In this document: piece after piece, positions 41,929 through 50,739 of the stretch | Position numbering within the stretch: position 1 is the stretch's first letter | Layout of the letters: every line of letters starts with the position of its first letter | Source: Pseudoxanthomonas yeongjuensis | GTDB lineage: Bacteria > Pseudomonadota > Gammaproteobacteria > Xanthomonadales > Xanthomonadaceae | DNA length: 64,000 nucleotides | Direction: 5' to 3' | Assembly (NCBI RefSeq): GCF_010093345.1 | Contig: NZ_PDWT01000001.1 | Coordinates: forward strand, 806,001-870,000 | Position numbers and translations under genes: made by a program | The notes under the pieces: generated by a model | Told to the model about the DNA's origin: nothing | What the model saw: only the letters and a program-made list of their open reading frames with translations | Databases searched by the model: none

Positions 41929-41965
41929 GTGTGAAGGCAATGCTCTACCGCTGAGCTAACCGCCC
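41929..41965. repeat. island attachment site, right copy (tRNA-Val 5' half fragment)
   Basis: 37 bp identical to the first half of tRNA-Val(CAC). The anticodon 3' arm, T arm and acceptor 3' strand are absent, so it cannot make a tRNA. It marks the right end of the island. Confidence 0.85.
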
Positions 41966-42072
41966 GAATGGGTGCGAATCGGGCCGCAGATGTTAAAGGT
42001 CGGGGCGGTTCTGGTCAATCAGCGCTTGACCTCGCTGGCTGCGAAAAGACCCGGGCTGGTGCCAGCTTGCTG

Positions 42073-42140
42073 TTGTGGGAGGGGCGTCAGCCCCGAGGGA
42101 TGTGGGTGGAAAGGCATCGGGGCTTACGCCCCTCCCACAA
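42073..42140. repeat. REP-like palindrome, TTGTGGGAGGGGCGTCAGCC type
   Basis: Arms TTGTGGGAGGGGCG(T)CAGCC and the complementary GGCTTACGCCCCTCCCACAA around a GA-rich loop, between the island and the glutamate synthase-like gene. Confidence 0.85.
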
Positions 42141-42153
42141 GCAGCCCGCCCGC

Positions 42154-43776
42154 CTAACGGGACTTGGACTCGCGCAGGGAGCTGACCCGCGCCGGGGGCG
42201 CGAACGAATCGCTGCGGGCGTCGGCCCAGAAATTGTGGAAAACCGCGTGTTCCGGGATCCGGTTCAGCAGTTCCCCCGGCTCCAGGAACCGGAACAGTGC
42301 CGCCAGCGAACGGATCTCCACCGGCGAAATGCGCCGCAGGATGTGTTCCGGCCCCAGCTGCTCCGGATGCGACAGCCCCGACGCGCCCAGCAGGTCGCGC
42401 AGCGCCTTCAGCGTGTTGTCGTGGTACTGCTGCACCCGGATCGCCTTGTCGGCCACGTCCAGGTGCTGCCAGCGGTTGGGATTCTGCGTGGCCACCCCGG
42501 TCGGGCATTTGTCGTTGTGGCAGCTCTGCGACTGGATGCAGCCCAGCGCGAACATGAAGCCGCGGGCCGCGTTGCACCAGTCCGCGCCCATGGCCAGGGT
42601 CCGGGCGATGTCGAACGCGCTGGTGATGCGCCCGGCCGCGCCGATGCGTATGCGGTCGCGCAGGCCCAGGCCGACCAGGGTGTTGTGGACCAGCATCAGC
42701 GCCTCGTGCATGGGCACGCCGACATGGTCGATGAATTCCGCCGGCGCCGCGCCGGTGCCGCCCTCGGCCCCGTCGACCACGATGAAGTCCGGCAGGATTC
42801 CGGTTTCCTGCATGGCCTTGGCGATGCCGAACCATTCCCACGGATGGCCGATGGCCAGCTTGAACCCGGTCGGCTTGCCGCCGGACAGCTCGCGCAGCCG
42901 GGCCACGAATTCCAGCAGGCCCTTGGGCGTGGAGAACGCCGAATGCCGGGCCGGCGACACGCAGTCCACGCCCATCGGCACGCCGCGGGTGATCGAGATC
43001 TCGTGGCTGACCTTGGCCGCCGGCAACACCCCGCCATGGCCGGGCTTGGCCCCCTGCGACAGCTTGACCTCGACCATCTTCACCTGCGGCGCGCGCGCGT
43101 TCTCGACGAAGCGCTCCCCGCTGAAAGTGCCGTCGTCGTTGCGGCAACCGAAATAGCCGGAACCGATTTCCCAGACCAGGTCGCCGCCGGGTTCGCGGTG
43201 ATAGGGCGAAATCGAACCCTCGCCGGTGTCGTGGTAGAAATTCCCGCGCCTGGCGCCCGCGTTGAGCGCACGGATGGCATTGGCCGACAGCGAACCGAAG
43301 CTCATCGCCGAAATGTTGAACACGCTGGCCGTATACGGCTGCGCGGATTCGCTGCCGATGACGATGCGGAAATCGTGCGATTCGATCTCGATCGGCGCCA
43401 GCGAATGGTTCAGCCATTCGTAATCGACGCTGTACACGCCCTGCTGGCTGCCGAACGGGACCACGTCGTTGACGCCCTTGGCGCGCTGGTAGACCAGGGC
43501 GCGCTGCTGGCGCGAGAACGGGACTTCGGCGGTGTCGCCTTCGATGAAGTACTGGCGCATTTCCGGGCCGACCGATTCCAGCCCGTAACGGAAGTGGGCG
43601 AGGAGCGGATAGTTGCGGCGCAGGGTGCTGCGCTTCTGCACGATGTCCCAGGTGCCCAGCAACGCCAGCGTGCCGAAACCGACGACGCCCCACCACCATG
43701 CAGGCGAATGCAGCGTCAGCAGCAACGACAGCAGTGCAAGGGCGATGCTGAGCGCATAGGCCAGGTAACGGGTCAT
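42154..43776 (-). CDS. FMN-binding glutamate synthase family protein
   Basis: A 540-residue membrane-anchored member of the GltB FMN-domain family. Two N-terminal hydrophobic helices (residues 3-42) precede the TIM-barrel domain. Motifs are FNISAMSFGSLSANAIRALN, FKLAIGHPWEW, VVDGAEGGTGAAPAEFIDHVG and the cysteine cluster GCIQSQSCHNDKCPTGVATQ, a 3Fe-4S-type site. It lacks the glutaminase domain of GltB, so it is not a complete glutamate synthase; physiological substrate unknown. It lies 44 nt after tRNA-Leu. Confidence 0.9.
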   Translation of the reverse strand: MTRYLAYALSIALALLSLLLTLHSPAWWWGVVGFGTLALLGTWDIVQKRSTLRRNYPLLAHFRYGLESVGPEMRQYFIEGDTAEVPFSRQQRALVYQRAKGVNDVVPFGSQQGVYSVDYEWLNHSLAPIEIESHDFRIVIGSESAQPYTASVFNISAMSFGSLSANAIRALNAGARRGNFYHDTGEGSISPYHREPGGDLVWEIGSGYFGCRNDDGTFSGERFVENARAPQVKMVEVKLSQGAKPGHGGVLPAAKVSHEISITRGVPMGVDCVSPARHSAFSTPKGLLEFVARLRELSGGKPTGFKLAIGHPWEWFGIAKAMQETGILPDFIVVDGAEGGTGAAPAEFIDHVGVPMHEALMLVHNTLVGLGLRDRIRIGAAGRITSAFDIARTLAMGADWCNAARGFMFALGCIQSQSCHNDKCPTGVATQNPNRWQHLDVADKAIRVQQYHDNTLKALRDLLGASGLSHPEQLGPEHILRRISPVEIRSLAALFRFLEPGELLNRIPEHAVFHNFWADARSDSFAPPARVSSLRESKSR

Positions 43777-43820
43777 CGTGTTCCTCGCGGCGTGTTGCGG
43801 ACCGCCCCGAAGGTCGGCGA

Positions 43821-43907
43821 TGGTGCCCGGAGCCGGAATCGAACCGGCATGGGGTTGCCCCCGGCAGATTTTAAGTCTGATGCGTCTACCAATTTCGCCA
43901 CCCGGGC
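43821..43907 (-). tRNA. tRNA-Leu (TAA)
   Basis: 87 nt including CCA, with the long variable arm typical of tRNA-Leu. The anticodon arm is CAGA-CTTAAAA-TCTG (anticodon TAA). Acceptor GCCCGGG. It is the last tRNA of the uvrC-pgsA-Gly-Cys-Leu cluster, the same order as E. coli uvrC-pgsA-glyW-cysT-leuZ. Confidence 0.95.
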
Positions 43908-43985
43908 ATGCGGATAGCTGGCCCGGTTGCGGGCGTGGATCATGATACGGGGAGGATGCTGAGAACGGGAACGTAGCGTCGGTTT

Positions 43986-44047
43986 ATCGCACCCCTCCCT
44001 CATCCGGCCTGTCGGCCACCTTCTCCCGCTCGCGGGAGAAGGAAAGG
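43986..44047. repeat. dispersed palindromic repeat, inverted copy
   Basis: CACCTTCTCCCGC and GCGGGAGAAGG with a CCTCATCCGG flank; an opposite-orientation copy is at about 29459-29506. It lies between tRNA-Leu and tRNA-Cys. Confidence 0.6.
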
Positions 44048-44058
44048 ACACTCCCCAA

Positions 44059-44087
44059 CAAAAAACGCCCGCGATGGCGGGCGTTTT
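44059..44087 (-). terminator. intrinsic terminator after tRNA-Cys
   Basis: On the minus strand AAAACGCCCGC and GCGGGCGTTTT form an 11-bp stem with a CATC loop, followed by TTG. 29 nt beyond the tRNA-Cys 3' end. Confidence 0.8.
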
Positions 44088-44115
44088 CAGCGAACCCACC
44101 GGCTGTCGCCGATGA

Positions 44116-44189
44116 TGGAGGCCTGGGTCGGAATTGAACCGGCGTACGCGGCTTTGCAGGCCGCTGCATAACCACTCTGCCACCAGGCC
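44116..44189 (-). tRNA. tRNA-Cys (GCA)
   Basis: 74 nt including CCA. Acceptor GGCCTGG with discriminator U, anticodon arm GCGGC-CTGCAAA-GCCGC (anticodon GCA). Middle tRNA of the Gly-Cys-Leu set. Confidence 0.95.
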
Positions 44190-44236
44190 GGTGACTCGCG
44201 CCGATTTGGGCGCTGAGGCGCTGATTGTAGCGCCCC

Positions 44237-44264
44237 ACAAAACAAAACCCCGCGAACGGGGTTT
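44237..44264 (-). terminator. intrinsic terminator after tRNA-Gly
   Basis: On the minus strand AAACCCCG-TTCG-CGGGGTTT is a stable tetraloop hairpin followed by TGTTTTG. It lies 12 nt past the tRNA-Gly 3' end. Confidence 0.75.
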
Positions 44265-44275
44265 CGTCGTGAAAC

Positions 44276-44985
<710 letters not shown>

Positions 44986-44989
<4 letters not shown>

Positions 44990-46860
44990 TGCTTGGCTTG
45001 CTCGCTTCCTGCAACGGGAGGCGCCACTGGCGGCGCCAACCCATGCAGGTTAGCGTAGATTCGCTCGGCCAGCGCGGCGTTGATCCCTTCCACCCGCGCG
45101 ATTTCGTCGATTCCCGCCGCTTTCAATCCCGCCAATCCACCGAAATGCTTGAGCAGGCTGGCGCGGCGGCGCGGCCCGATGCCGGCGATGTCTTCCAGCC
45201 TGCTGGTCATGCGCGCCTTCTGGCGTTTGCCGCGATGGCCGGTGATGGCGAAACGATGGGCCTCGTCGCGCACCTGCTGGACCAGTTGCAGCGCGGGCGA
45301 GGCGGCGCCGGGGTTCACTTCGCGGCCGTCGGCCAGGATCAGGGTCTCGTGGCCGGCGCGGCGCTCCACGCCCTTGGCCACGCCGACCAGGGTTACGCCG
45401 TCCACGCCCAGTTCGGCCAGCGCGGCGCGGGCCTGGGTCAGCTGTCCTGCGCCGCCATCGATCAGCAGGACCTCGGGCAATATCCCGCCCTCTTCCATCC
45501 CCCGCCGGAAACGCCGCTCGATCGCCTGGCGCATCGCCGCGTAGTCGTCGCCCGGCTCGATCCCGGTGATGTTGTAGCGGCGGTACTGGGAACGCACCGG
45601 TCCGTTGCCGTCGAAGACCACGCAGGACGCGACGGTGGCCTCGCCCATGGTGTGGCTGATATCGAAGCACTCTATGCGCTTGGCGGGTTCGGAAAGACCC
45701 AGCAGGTCGCGCAGGGCCTCGCCGCGCACCTGCTGCGCGTTGCGGCTGGACAATTCGCTGGCCAGGGTGATCTCGGCGTTGCGCGTGGCCAGCTGCAGGT
45801 AGCCGGCACGTTCGCCGCGCACGCTCCACTTCAACTGCACCCTGCGTTCGGCGGCGGCGGACAACGCCGTCTCGATCAGCGCAGCGTCGGGGATCTCGCG
45901 ATCCAGCACGATTTCCTGCGGCGGGATCTGTTCCGCGTAGTACTGGGAAACGAAGGCGGCCAGCACTTCGGCGGCGCTGTCCTCGCCATTGGTCCTGGGG
46001 AAGAAGGCGCGCGTGCCCAGGTTGCGGCCGTCCCGGAACGCGAGCAACAGGACGCAGGCACCGGTGCCCTGCATGGCGCAGGCCAGCACGTCCAGGTCGG
46101 CGGCGCGCCCGTCCACGTACTGGCGGGATTGCATGCTGCGCAGCGAACCGATCAGGTCGCGCAGGCGCGCGGCCTGTTCGAAATCCAGGCGTGCGCTGGC
46201 CGCTTCCATCGACGCGCCGAGTTCGCTGGTCAGTTCGTCGCTGCGACCATCCAGGAACAACGCGGCGCGGCGCACCGAATCGGCGTAGTCCGGCACCGGC
46301 ACCAGGCCCACGCAGGGTGCGCTGCAGCGTCCGATCTGGTGCTGCAGGCATGGCCGGGTGCGGTTGCGGAACACGCTGTCCTCGCAATTGCGGATCTTGA
46401 ACAGCTTCTGCATCAGGTTGAGCGTGTCGCGCACCGCGCCCACGCCGGGGTATGGGCCGAAATAGCGCGCCGCCACCGCACGCGGCCCGCGATGCATGGC
46501 GATGCGCGGCCACTGCTCGGTGGTCAGCATCACGTAGGGATAGCTCTTGTCGTCGCGCAGGGAGACGTTGTAGCGCGGGGCCAGCGACTTGATCAGCTGG
46601 TTTTCCAGCAGCAGCGCCTCGCCCTCGGTACGGGTGACGGTGACGTCCATGCGCGCGACCTGGGCCAGCATGGCGTGGATGCGCGGGGTCTTGGGACTGT
46701 TGCTGAAATAACTGGACACGCGCTTGCGCAAGGCGCCGGCCTTGCCCACGTACAGCAGGCTGTCGTCGGCGGCATACATGCGATAGACGCCCGGCGCGGT
46801 GCTCAGCCCCGCCGCGTATTCCTTGCCGTCGAACCTGCCTGCCACGCCCGCGCCCGTCAC
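44986..46860 (-). CDS. uvrC: excinuclease ABC subunit C
   Basis: Makes the 3' and 5' incisions in nucleotide excision repair after UvrAB loading. The N-terminal GIY-YIG-like nuclease shows PGVYRMY and LLYVGKAGALRKRV. The Cys cluster is at CLQHQIGRCSAPC, followed by the UVR motif (LDFEQAARLRDLI). The C-terminal RNase-H-like nuclease shows ECFDISHTMG and LLIDGGAGQL, and tandem helix-hairpin-helix motifs close the protein. 624 residues. Overlaps pgsA and the NHL gene by 4 nt each. Confidence 0.96.
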
Positions 46861-48278
46861 TCGTCGATCGCGACCCGGCCCAGCTCACCGGTGGCGGGGT
46901 CGAAGCGCAGCACCGCGTGCGCGTCGGTCTCGGCGATCCACACCGCGCCGGCCGCGACCGAAAGCCCGGCCACGCCATGCAGGCGCCGCGGCAACGGCAC
47001 CGCGGAGACTTCGCCCCCGCCCAGACGCAGCGTGCGCAGCTTGCCGTTGCCGCTGTCGGCGATCCACAGCAACGGCGCATCGGGGCTGAGCGCGATCGCC
47101 CGTGGATTCTGCAGGCGCGCGCGCTCGCGTGGGCCATCGGCATCGCCGAATTCCCAGGCGCCCTGCCCCAGCAATGTCTGCACCGTGTTGTTGCGCAACT
47201 GCAGCGAACGCACCGCCGAGCCCAGCGCATCGCAGACGTACAACACCTGTTGCACGCCGGCCAGCGCCGTCGGCTGGGCGAAGGCGGCCATGGAGCCGCT
47301 GCCGTCGCGCACCTCGAGCTGGCCGGAGCCGGCGCGACAGGTCAGCTCGCCGCGACCCAGGCCATAGCTCCAGATGCGGTTGTCGCCGGCCAGGGCCAGG
47401 TGCACTTCGCTGTCGGTCGCGAACACCGCTTGCGGCTGGTTCAGGGCGATATCGCGCGCCGAGGACACGATGCCTTCGACCGGTTCCCCGGCACGGCCGT
47501 TGCCGCAGATGGTGTCCACGCGGCCGCTGCGCAGCATGATCCGGCGCAAGGCATGGTTGCCGGTATCGGCCACGTACAGCACGTCGCGGACCAGGGCCAG
47601 CCCGTGCGGGCGCCGGAATGCGGCTTGCTCCAGATCGCCATCGATGAAATCGGCGGTGCCCATGCCGAACTGGCGCAGCACGCGCCCGGCATGGTTGCAT
47701 TCGAGGATCCGGTGATGGCCGCTGTCGGCCACGTACACGCGATCCTCGGTCGCTGCGATGCCGCCCGGGAAGCGCAGCGGCAGGCGCGGCTCGGCGCTGG
47801 CTTCCACGAACGCACGCAAATCGTCGTCGTTCGGCATCGGCAGCGCGTCGCACAACGCCGCCAGCGGCCGCTCCAGTTCGGCCATCGAATCCAGGCCGGT
47901 CACGCGTTCGCGAACCTGGCCATTGGCGTCGATCAGCAGCACCGTCGGCCAGGCCTCGATGCCGAAGCGTTGCCAGGCCTGCCAGTCGAGGTCGTGCAGG
48001 ATGGGAAAGTTCACGCCCTGGCGGCGCAACTGTTTCAGCACGTACTGCGGATCGCGCTCGCAATCGAAGCGCGGCGCGCACACGGCCAGCGGCTGCAGGC
48101 GCCCCGGATAACGGGTGTGCAGCTGGGCCACGTCGCGCAGGCGCTGCCATGACCAGGCCGATGCGCCATTGACGAAGACCAGCGCCACCACCCGCCCGCG
48201 CTGCTCATGCAGCGAGCTCGCAGGGGCATTGAGCCATTGCAGGTTGCCTGGGAGTTCAGGTGCGGGATAAGTACTCAT
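46857..48278 (-). CDS. NHL-repeat protein with thioredoxin-like N-terminal domain
   Basis: 473 residues, NHLRC2-like layout. Residues 25-155 have a thioredoxin fold pattern (VVALVFVNGASAWSWQRLRD, then WQRFGIEAWPTVLLIDANG), but the CxxC redox pair is absent. The C-terminal beta-propeller has repeated NHL signatures such as VYVADSGHHRILECN, LYVADTGNHALRRI and LWIADSGNGKLRTL. No signal peptide, so probably cytoplasmic. Function unknown. It heads the uvrC-pgsA operon with a 4-nt overlap. Confidence 0.85.
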   Translation of the reverse strand: MSTYPAPELPGNLQWLNAPASSLHEQRGRVVALVFVNGASAWSWQRLRDVAQLHTRYPGRLQPLAVCAPRFDCERDPQYVLKQLRRQGVNFPILHDLDWQAWQRFGIEAWPTVLLIDANGQVRERVTGLDSMAELERPLAALCDALPMPNDDDLRAFVEASAEPRLPLRFPGGIAATEDRVYVADSGHHRILECNHAGRVLRQFGMGTADFIDGDLEQAAFRRPHGLALVRDVLYVADTGNHALRRIMLRSGRVDTICGNGRAGEPVEGIVSSARDIALNQPQAVFATDSEVHLALAGDNRIWSYGLGRGELTCRAGSGQLEVRDGSGSMAAFAQPTALAGVQQVLYVCDALGSAVRSLQLRNNTVQTLLGQGAWEFGDADGPRERARLQNPRAIALSPDAPLLWIADSGNGKLRTLRLGGGEVSAVPLPRRLHGVAGLSVAAGAVWIAETDAHAVLRFDPATGELGRVAIDE

Positions 48279-48302
48279 CGGTATCCCGATTATGCCGGAG
48301 TC

Positions 48303-48767
48303 TCACTGCGCGCACAGTCGGGCCACAACCGCCTGTGCCGCCGAATCGACCAGTCGCCATGCATGCTCGAACTCCGCGGGGCCGCCGGTGTAGGGATCGG
48401 GAATGACGCCATCGCCGTCGATACCGGCCCATTCCATCAGCAAGGCGGCCCTGTCGCGCGCGTTTGCCGGTGCCTGGGCGATGACACCGCGCAGGTTCTC
48501 GCGGTCGGCGCACAACAGCCAGTCGAATTCCGCGTAGTCCTGCTTGCGCAGCTGGCGCGCGCGCAACATGGAAATATCCACGCCATGCCCGCGTGCGCAG
48601 GCGATGCTGCGCGGATCCGGTAGCTTGCCGGCATGCCAGCCCGCCGTTCCCGCCGAATCGACCGTCACCTTCGCGGCCAGTGGCGAAGCGGCGATGCGCG
48701 CACGCAAGGCGCCTTCGGCCATGGGCGAGCGGCAGATGTTGCCCAGGCAGACCACCAGCAGTTTCAA
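48303..48767 (-). CDS. low-molecular-weight protein-tyrosine phosphatase
   Basis: 154-residue LMW-PTP. The catalytic P-loop is CLGNICR (C-X5-R) and the general acid lies in IPDPYTGG. The most likely start is a TTG at 48767 ([10 protein letters not shown]), which overlaps the kdsB stop as TTGA; no ATG is available near the expected N-terminus. Such enzymes often dephosphorylate BY-kinases in exopolysaccharide control, but no kinase is in the window. Confidence 0.85.
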   Translation of the reverse strand: MKLLVVCLGNICRSPMAEGALRARIAASPLAAKVTVDSAGTAGWHAGKLPDPRSIACARGHGVDISMLRARQLRKQDYAEFDWLLCADRENLRGVIAQAPANARDRAALLMEWAGIDGDGVIPDPYTGGPAEFEHAWRLVDSAAQAVVARLCAQ

Positions 48768-49531
48768 ACGGCACCCGCGGCCAGATGGGCCTCGGCGCGG
48801 GCCAGGTCCTCCGGCGTATCCACGCCTGGCGGGAACGGTTCCGGGGTGAGCGCGACGGCGATGCGGAAACCCGCTTCCAGCGCGCGCAGCTGTTCCAGCG
48901 ATTCGATCCCTTCCAGTCTTCCTGGCGGCATCTTCGCGAACCGGCGCAGGAACCCGACGCGATAGGCGTAGATGCCGATATGGCGCAGGCATTCGCCGGG
49001 AACCAGCGCGCTGCGATCATCGGCGAAGGCATCGCGATGCCAGGGAATCGGCGCGCGGCTGAAATACAGCGCATCGCCGCGCTGGTTGCGGACCAGCTTG
49101 ACCGCGTTGGGGTCGAACAGGATTTCCGGATCGTCGATGGCGGCGGCCAGGGTGGCCATTTCCGCGCCGCTGGCAGCCAAAGCCTCGGCGACGGCGCGGA
49201 TGCCCGACGCCGGTGCGAATGGTTCGTCGCCCTGCAGGTTCACCACCAGGGTGTCGTCGGGCCAGCCGGCGATATCCGCGCATTCGGCCAGGCGATCGCT
49301 GCCCGAAGCATGCGCGGCGGAGGTCATGGCCACGCGCACCCCGGTTTCACCCAGGGCCTCGACGATGCGCGGGTCGTCGGCCGCGACCCAGACTTCGCGC
49401 GCGCCTGCGGCCAGCGCACGGCGGGCGACGTGCACCACCAGTGGTTCGCCGCCGAGCGCGCGCAACGGCTTGCCCGGCAAGCGCGTGGCGGCATAGCGGG
49501 TGGGAATGGCGACTATGAAATCGGGAGGCAT
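48764..49531 (-). CDS. kdsB: 3-deoxy-manno-octulosonate cytidylyltransferase
   Basis: Activates Kdo as CMP-Kdo for lipopolysaccharide inner core synthesis. The nucleotide-binding N-terminus is [19 protein letters not shown], and [11 protein letters not shown] and VVNLQGDEP are family motifs. 255 residues. The ATG at 49531 is the family start. It has no visible Shine-Dalgarno; instead a heptanucleotide repeat begins 2 nt upstream. The frame stays open through that repeat to 49714, so upstream starts cannot be excluded. Confidence 0.95.
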   Translation of the reverse strand: MPPDFIVAIPTRYAATRLPGKPLRALGGEPLVVHVARRALAAGAREVWVAADDPRIVEALGETGVRVAMTSAAHASGSDRLAECADIAGWPDDTLVVNLQGDEPFAPASGIRAVAEALAASGAEMATLAAAIDDPEILFDPNAVKLVRNQRGDALYFSRAPIPWHRDAFADDRSALVPGECLRHIGIYAYRVGFLRRFAKMPPGRLEGIESLEQLRALEAGFRIAVALTPEPFPPGVDTPEDLARAEAHLAAGAV

Positions 49532-49533
49532 GG

Positions 49534-49624
49534 TGGGGAGTGAGGAGTGAGGAGTGAGGAGTGAGGAACGAGGAACGAGAAACGAGAAACGAGGAACGAG
49601 AAACGAGGAACGAGGAACGAGGAA
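49534..49624. repeat. heptanucleotide tandem repeat upstream of kdsB
   Basis: Thirteen units of 7 bp, TGAGGAG at the kdsB-proximal side grading into CGAGGAA/CGAGAAA further upstream. Twelve units keep exact 7-nt period (49541-49624). On the coding strand it is a pyrimidine-rich tract occupying positions -3 to -93 before kdsB. Confidence 0.92.
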
Positions 49625-49755
49625 CGGCGTGACTTTTTTGTTCGTCATCGTGGTTTTCGCCAGGATGACAGGGAAGAACAGGACATCCATGTCGGGCGGT
49701 GTACTTGCATTCAATTGATGTCCGCCAACTGCCAGCGCACATCACTTACTGTTTC

Positions 49756-50739
49756 TTATCTCTTGCCCAGCTTTTCCAGCAGCGCGACCCAGAACGCCTC
49801 CGGCAGTTCCGCGGTCACCGGCACGCTGTAATGCCACTCGTTGGCGAACGCCGCGCATTTGACCGCGTCCTTCTCGGTCATCAGCACCGGCAGTTCGCTG
49901 CCGAACTCGAAATCCGCGGCCACGTAGCGATGGTGGTCGGCGAAGGCATGCGGGACCACGCCGATCGCCAGGCTGCGCAGCATTTCGAAGAACCGTTGCG
50001 GGTTGCCGATGCCGGCAACCGCATGCACGCGGTGCCCGCCGAAGGAAGCCAGCGGGCGGCTGCGCCCACCACGCATCGGCACCGCGCGATCGGCGTGCAA
50101 TTGCATGGACCATTCGCCGAAGCTGGCGTCGCCGCCGTTGACCACGCGGAAATCGCATTCCGCGCCGCGTTCCGGCGGCTCGCGCAGCGGACCGGCAGGC
50201 AACAGCCGGCCATTGCCGTAGCGGCGGCGGCCATCGATGACTTCGATTTCCACGTCGCGGCGCAGGCGGTAGTGCTGCAGGCCGTCGTCGCAGACGACCA
50301 CGTCGCAACCGGCCGCGATCAGCTCGCGTGCGGCCGCGGACCGGGACCGGTCCACCCGCACCGGCACGCCGGCCCGGCGCGCGATCAGTATCGGCTCGTC
50401 GCCGCCCAGCGCGGGCGGCGTATCGGCCTCCACCCAGGCGGCGCTGCTTTCATCGCTGCGCCCGTAACCGCGGCTGGCGACGCCCGGTTTCCATCCCGCG
50501 TCCCGCAGCCGCTGCACCACTGCGATGGTCAGCGGCGTCTTGCCGGTGCCGCCCACGGAAACGTTGCCGATCACGATCACCGGCACCGGCAGCTTGTGGC
50601 TGCGCAATATTCCTTTCCGGAACAGCTTGCGGCGCAGGGAAACGACCGACGCGTACAGCCCGGCCAGCAAACGGGCATGCCAGGGCACTGCCGCATCGCC
50701 ATACCAATACGCGGGAGTCTTGTCCTGCAGCTTGCTCAC
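49756..50739 (-). CDS. lpxK: tetraacyldisaccharide 4'-kinase
   Basis: Phosphorylates the 4' position of the lipid A precursor at the inner membrane. The P-loop is [12 protein letters not shown], preceded by an N-terminal membrane-associated helix, and [12 protein letters not shown] is the conserved DDGxQ motif. 327 residues. The start overlaps the msbA stop by ATGA. Confidence 0.95.
   Translation of the reverse strand: MSKLQDKTPAYWYGDAAVPWHARLLAGLYASVVSLRRKLFRKGILRSHKLPVPVIVIGNVSVGGTGKTPLTIAVVQRLRDAGWKPGVASRGYGRSDESSAAWVEADTPPALGGDEPILIARRAGVPVRVDRSRSAAARELIAAGCDVVVCDDGLQHYRLRRDVEIEVIDGRRRYGNGRLLPAGPLREPPERGAECDFRVVNGGDASFGEWSMQLHADRAVPMRGGRSRPLASFGGHRVHAVAGIGNPQRFFEMLRSLAIGVVPHAFADHHRYVAADFEFGSELPVLMTEKDAVKCAAFANEWHYSVPVTAELPEAFWVALLEKLGKR

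Noticed and set aside
41929-41965. second tRNA-Val gene
   Set aside because: Only the first 37 nt are present; the T arm and 3' acceptor strand are missing.
49534-49624. heptamer tract as a CRISPR or coding repeat
   Set aside because: No spacers. If translated it gives LVPRSSF-like repeats, but the kdsB family start lies after the tract.
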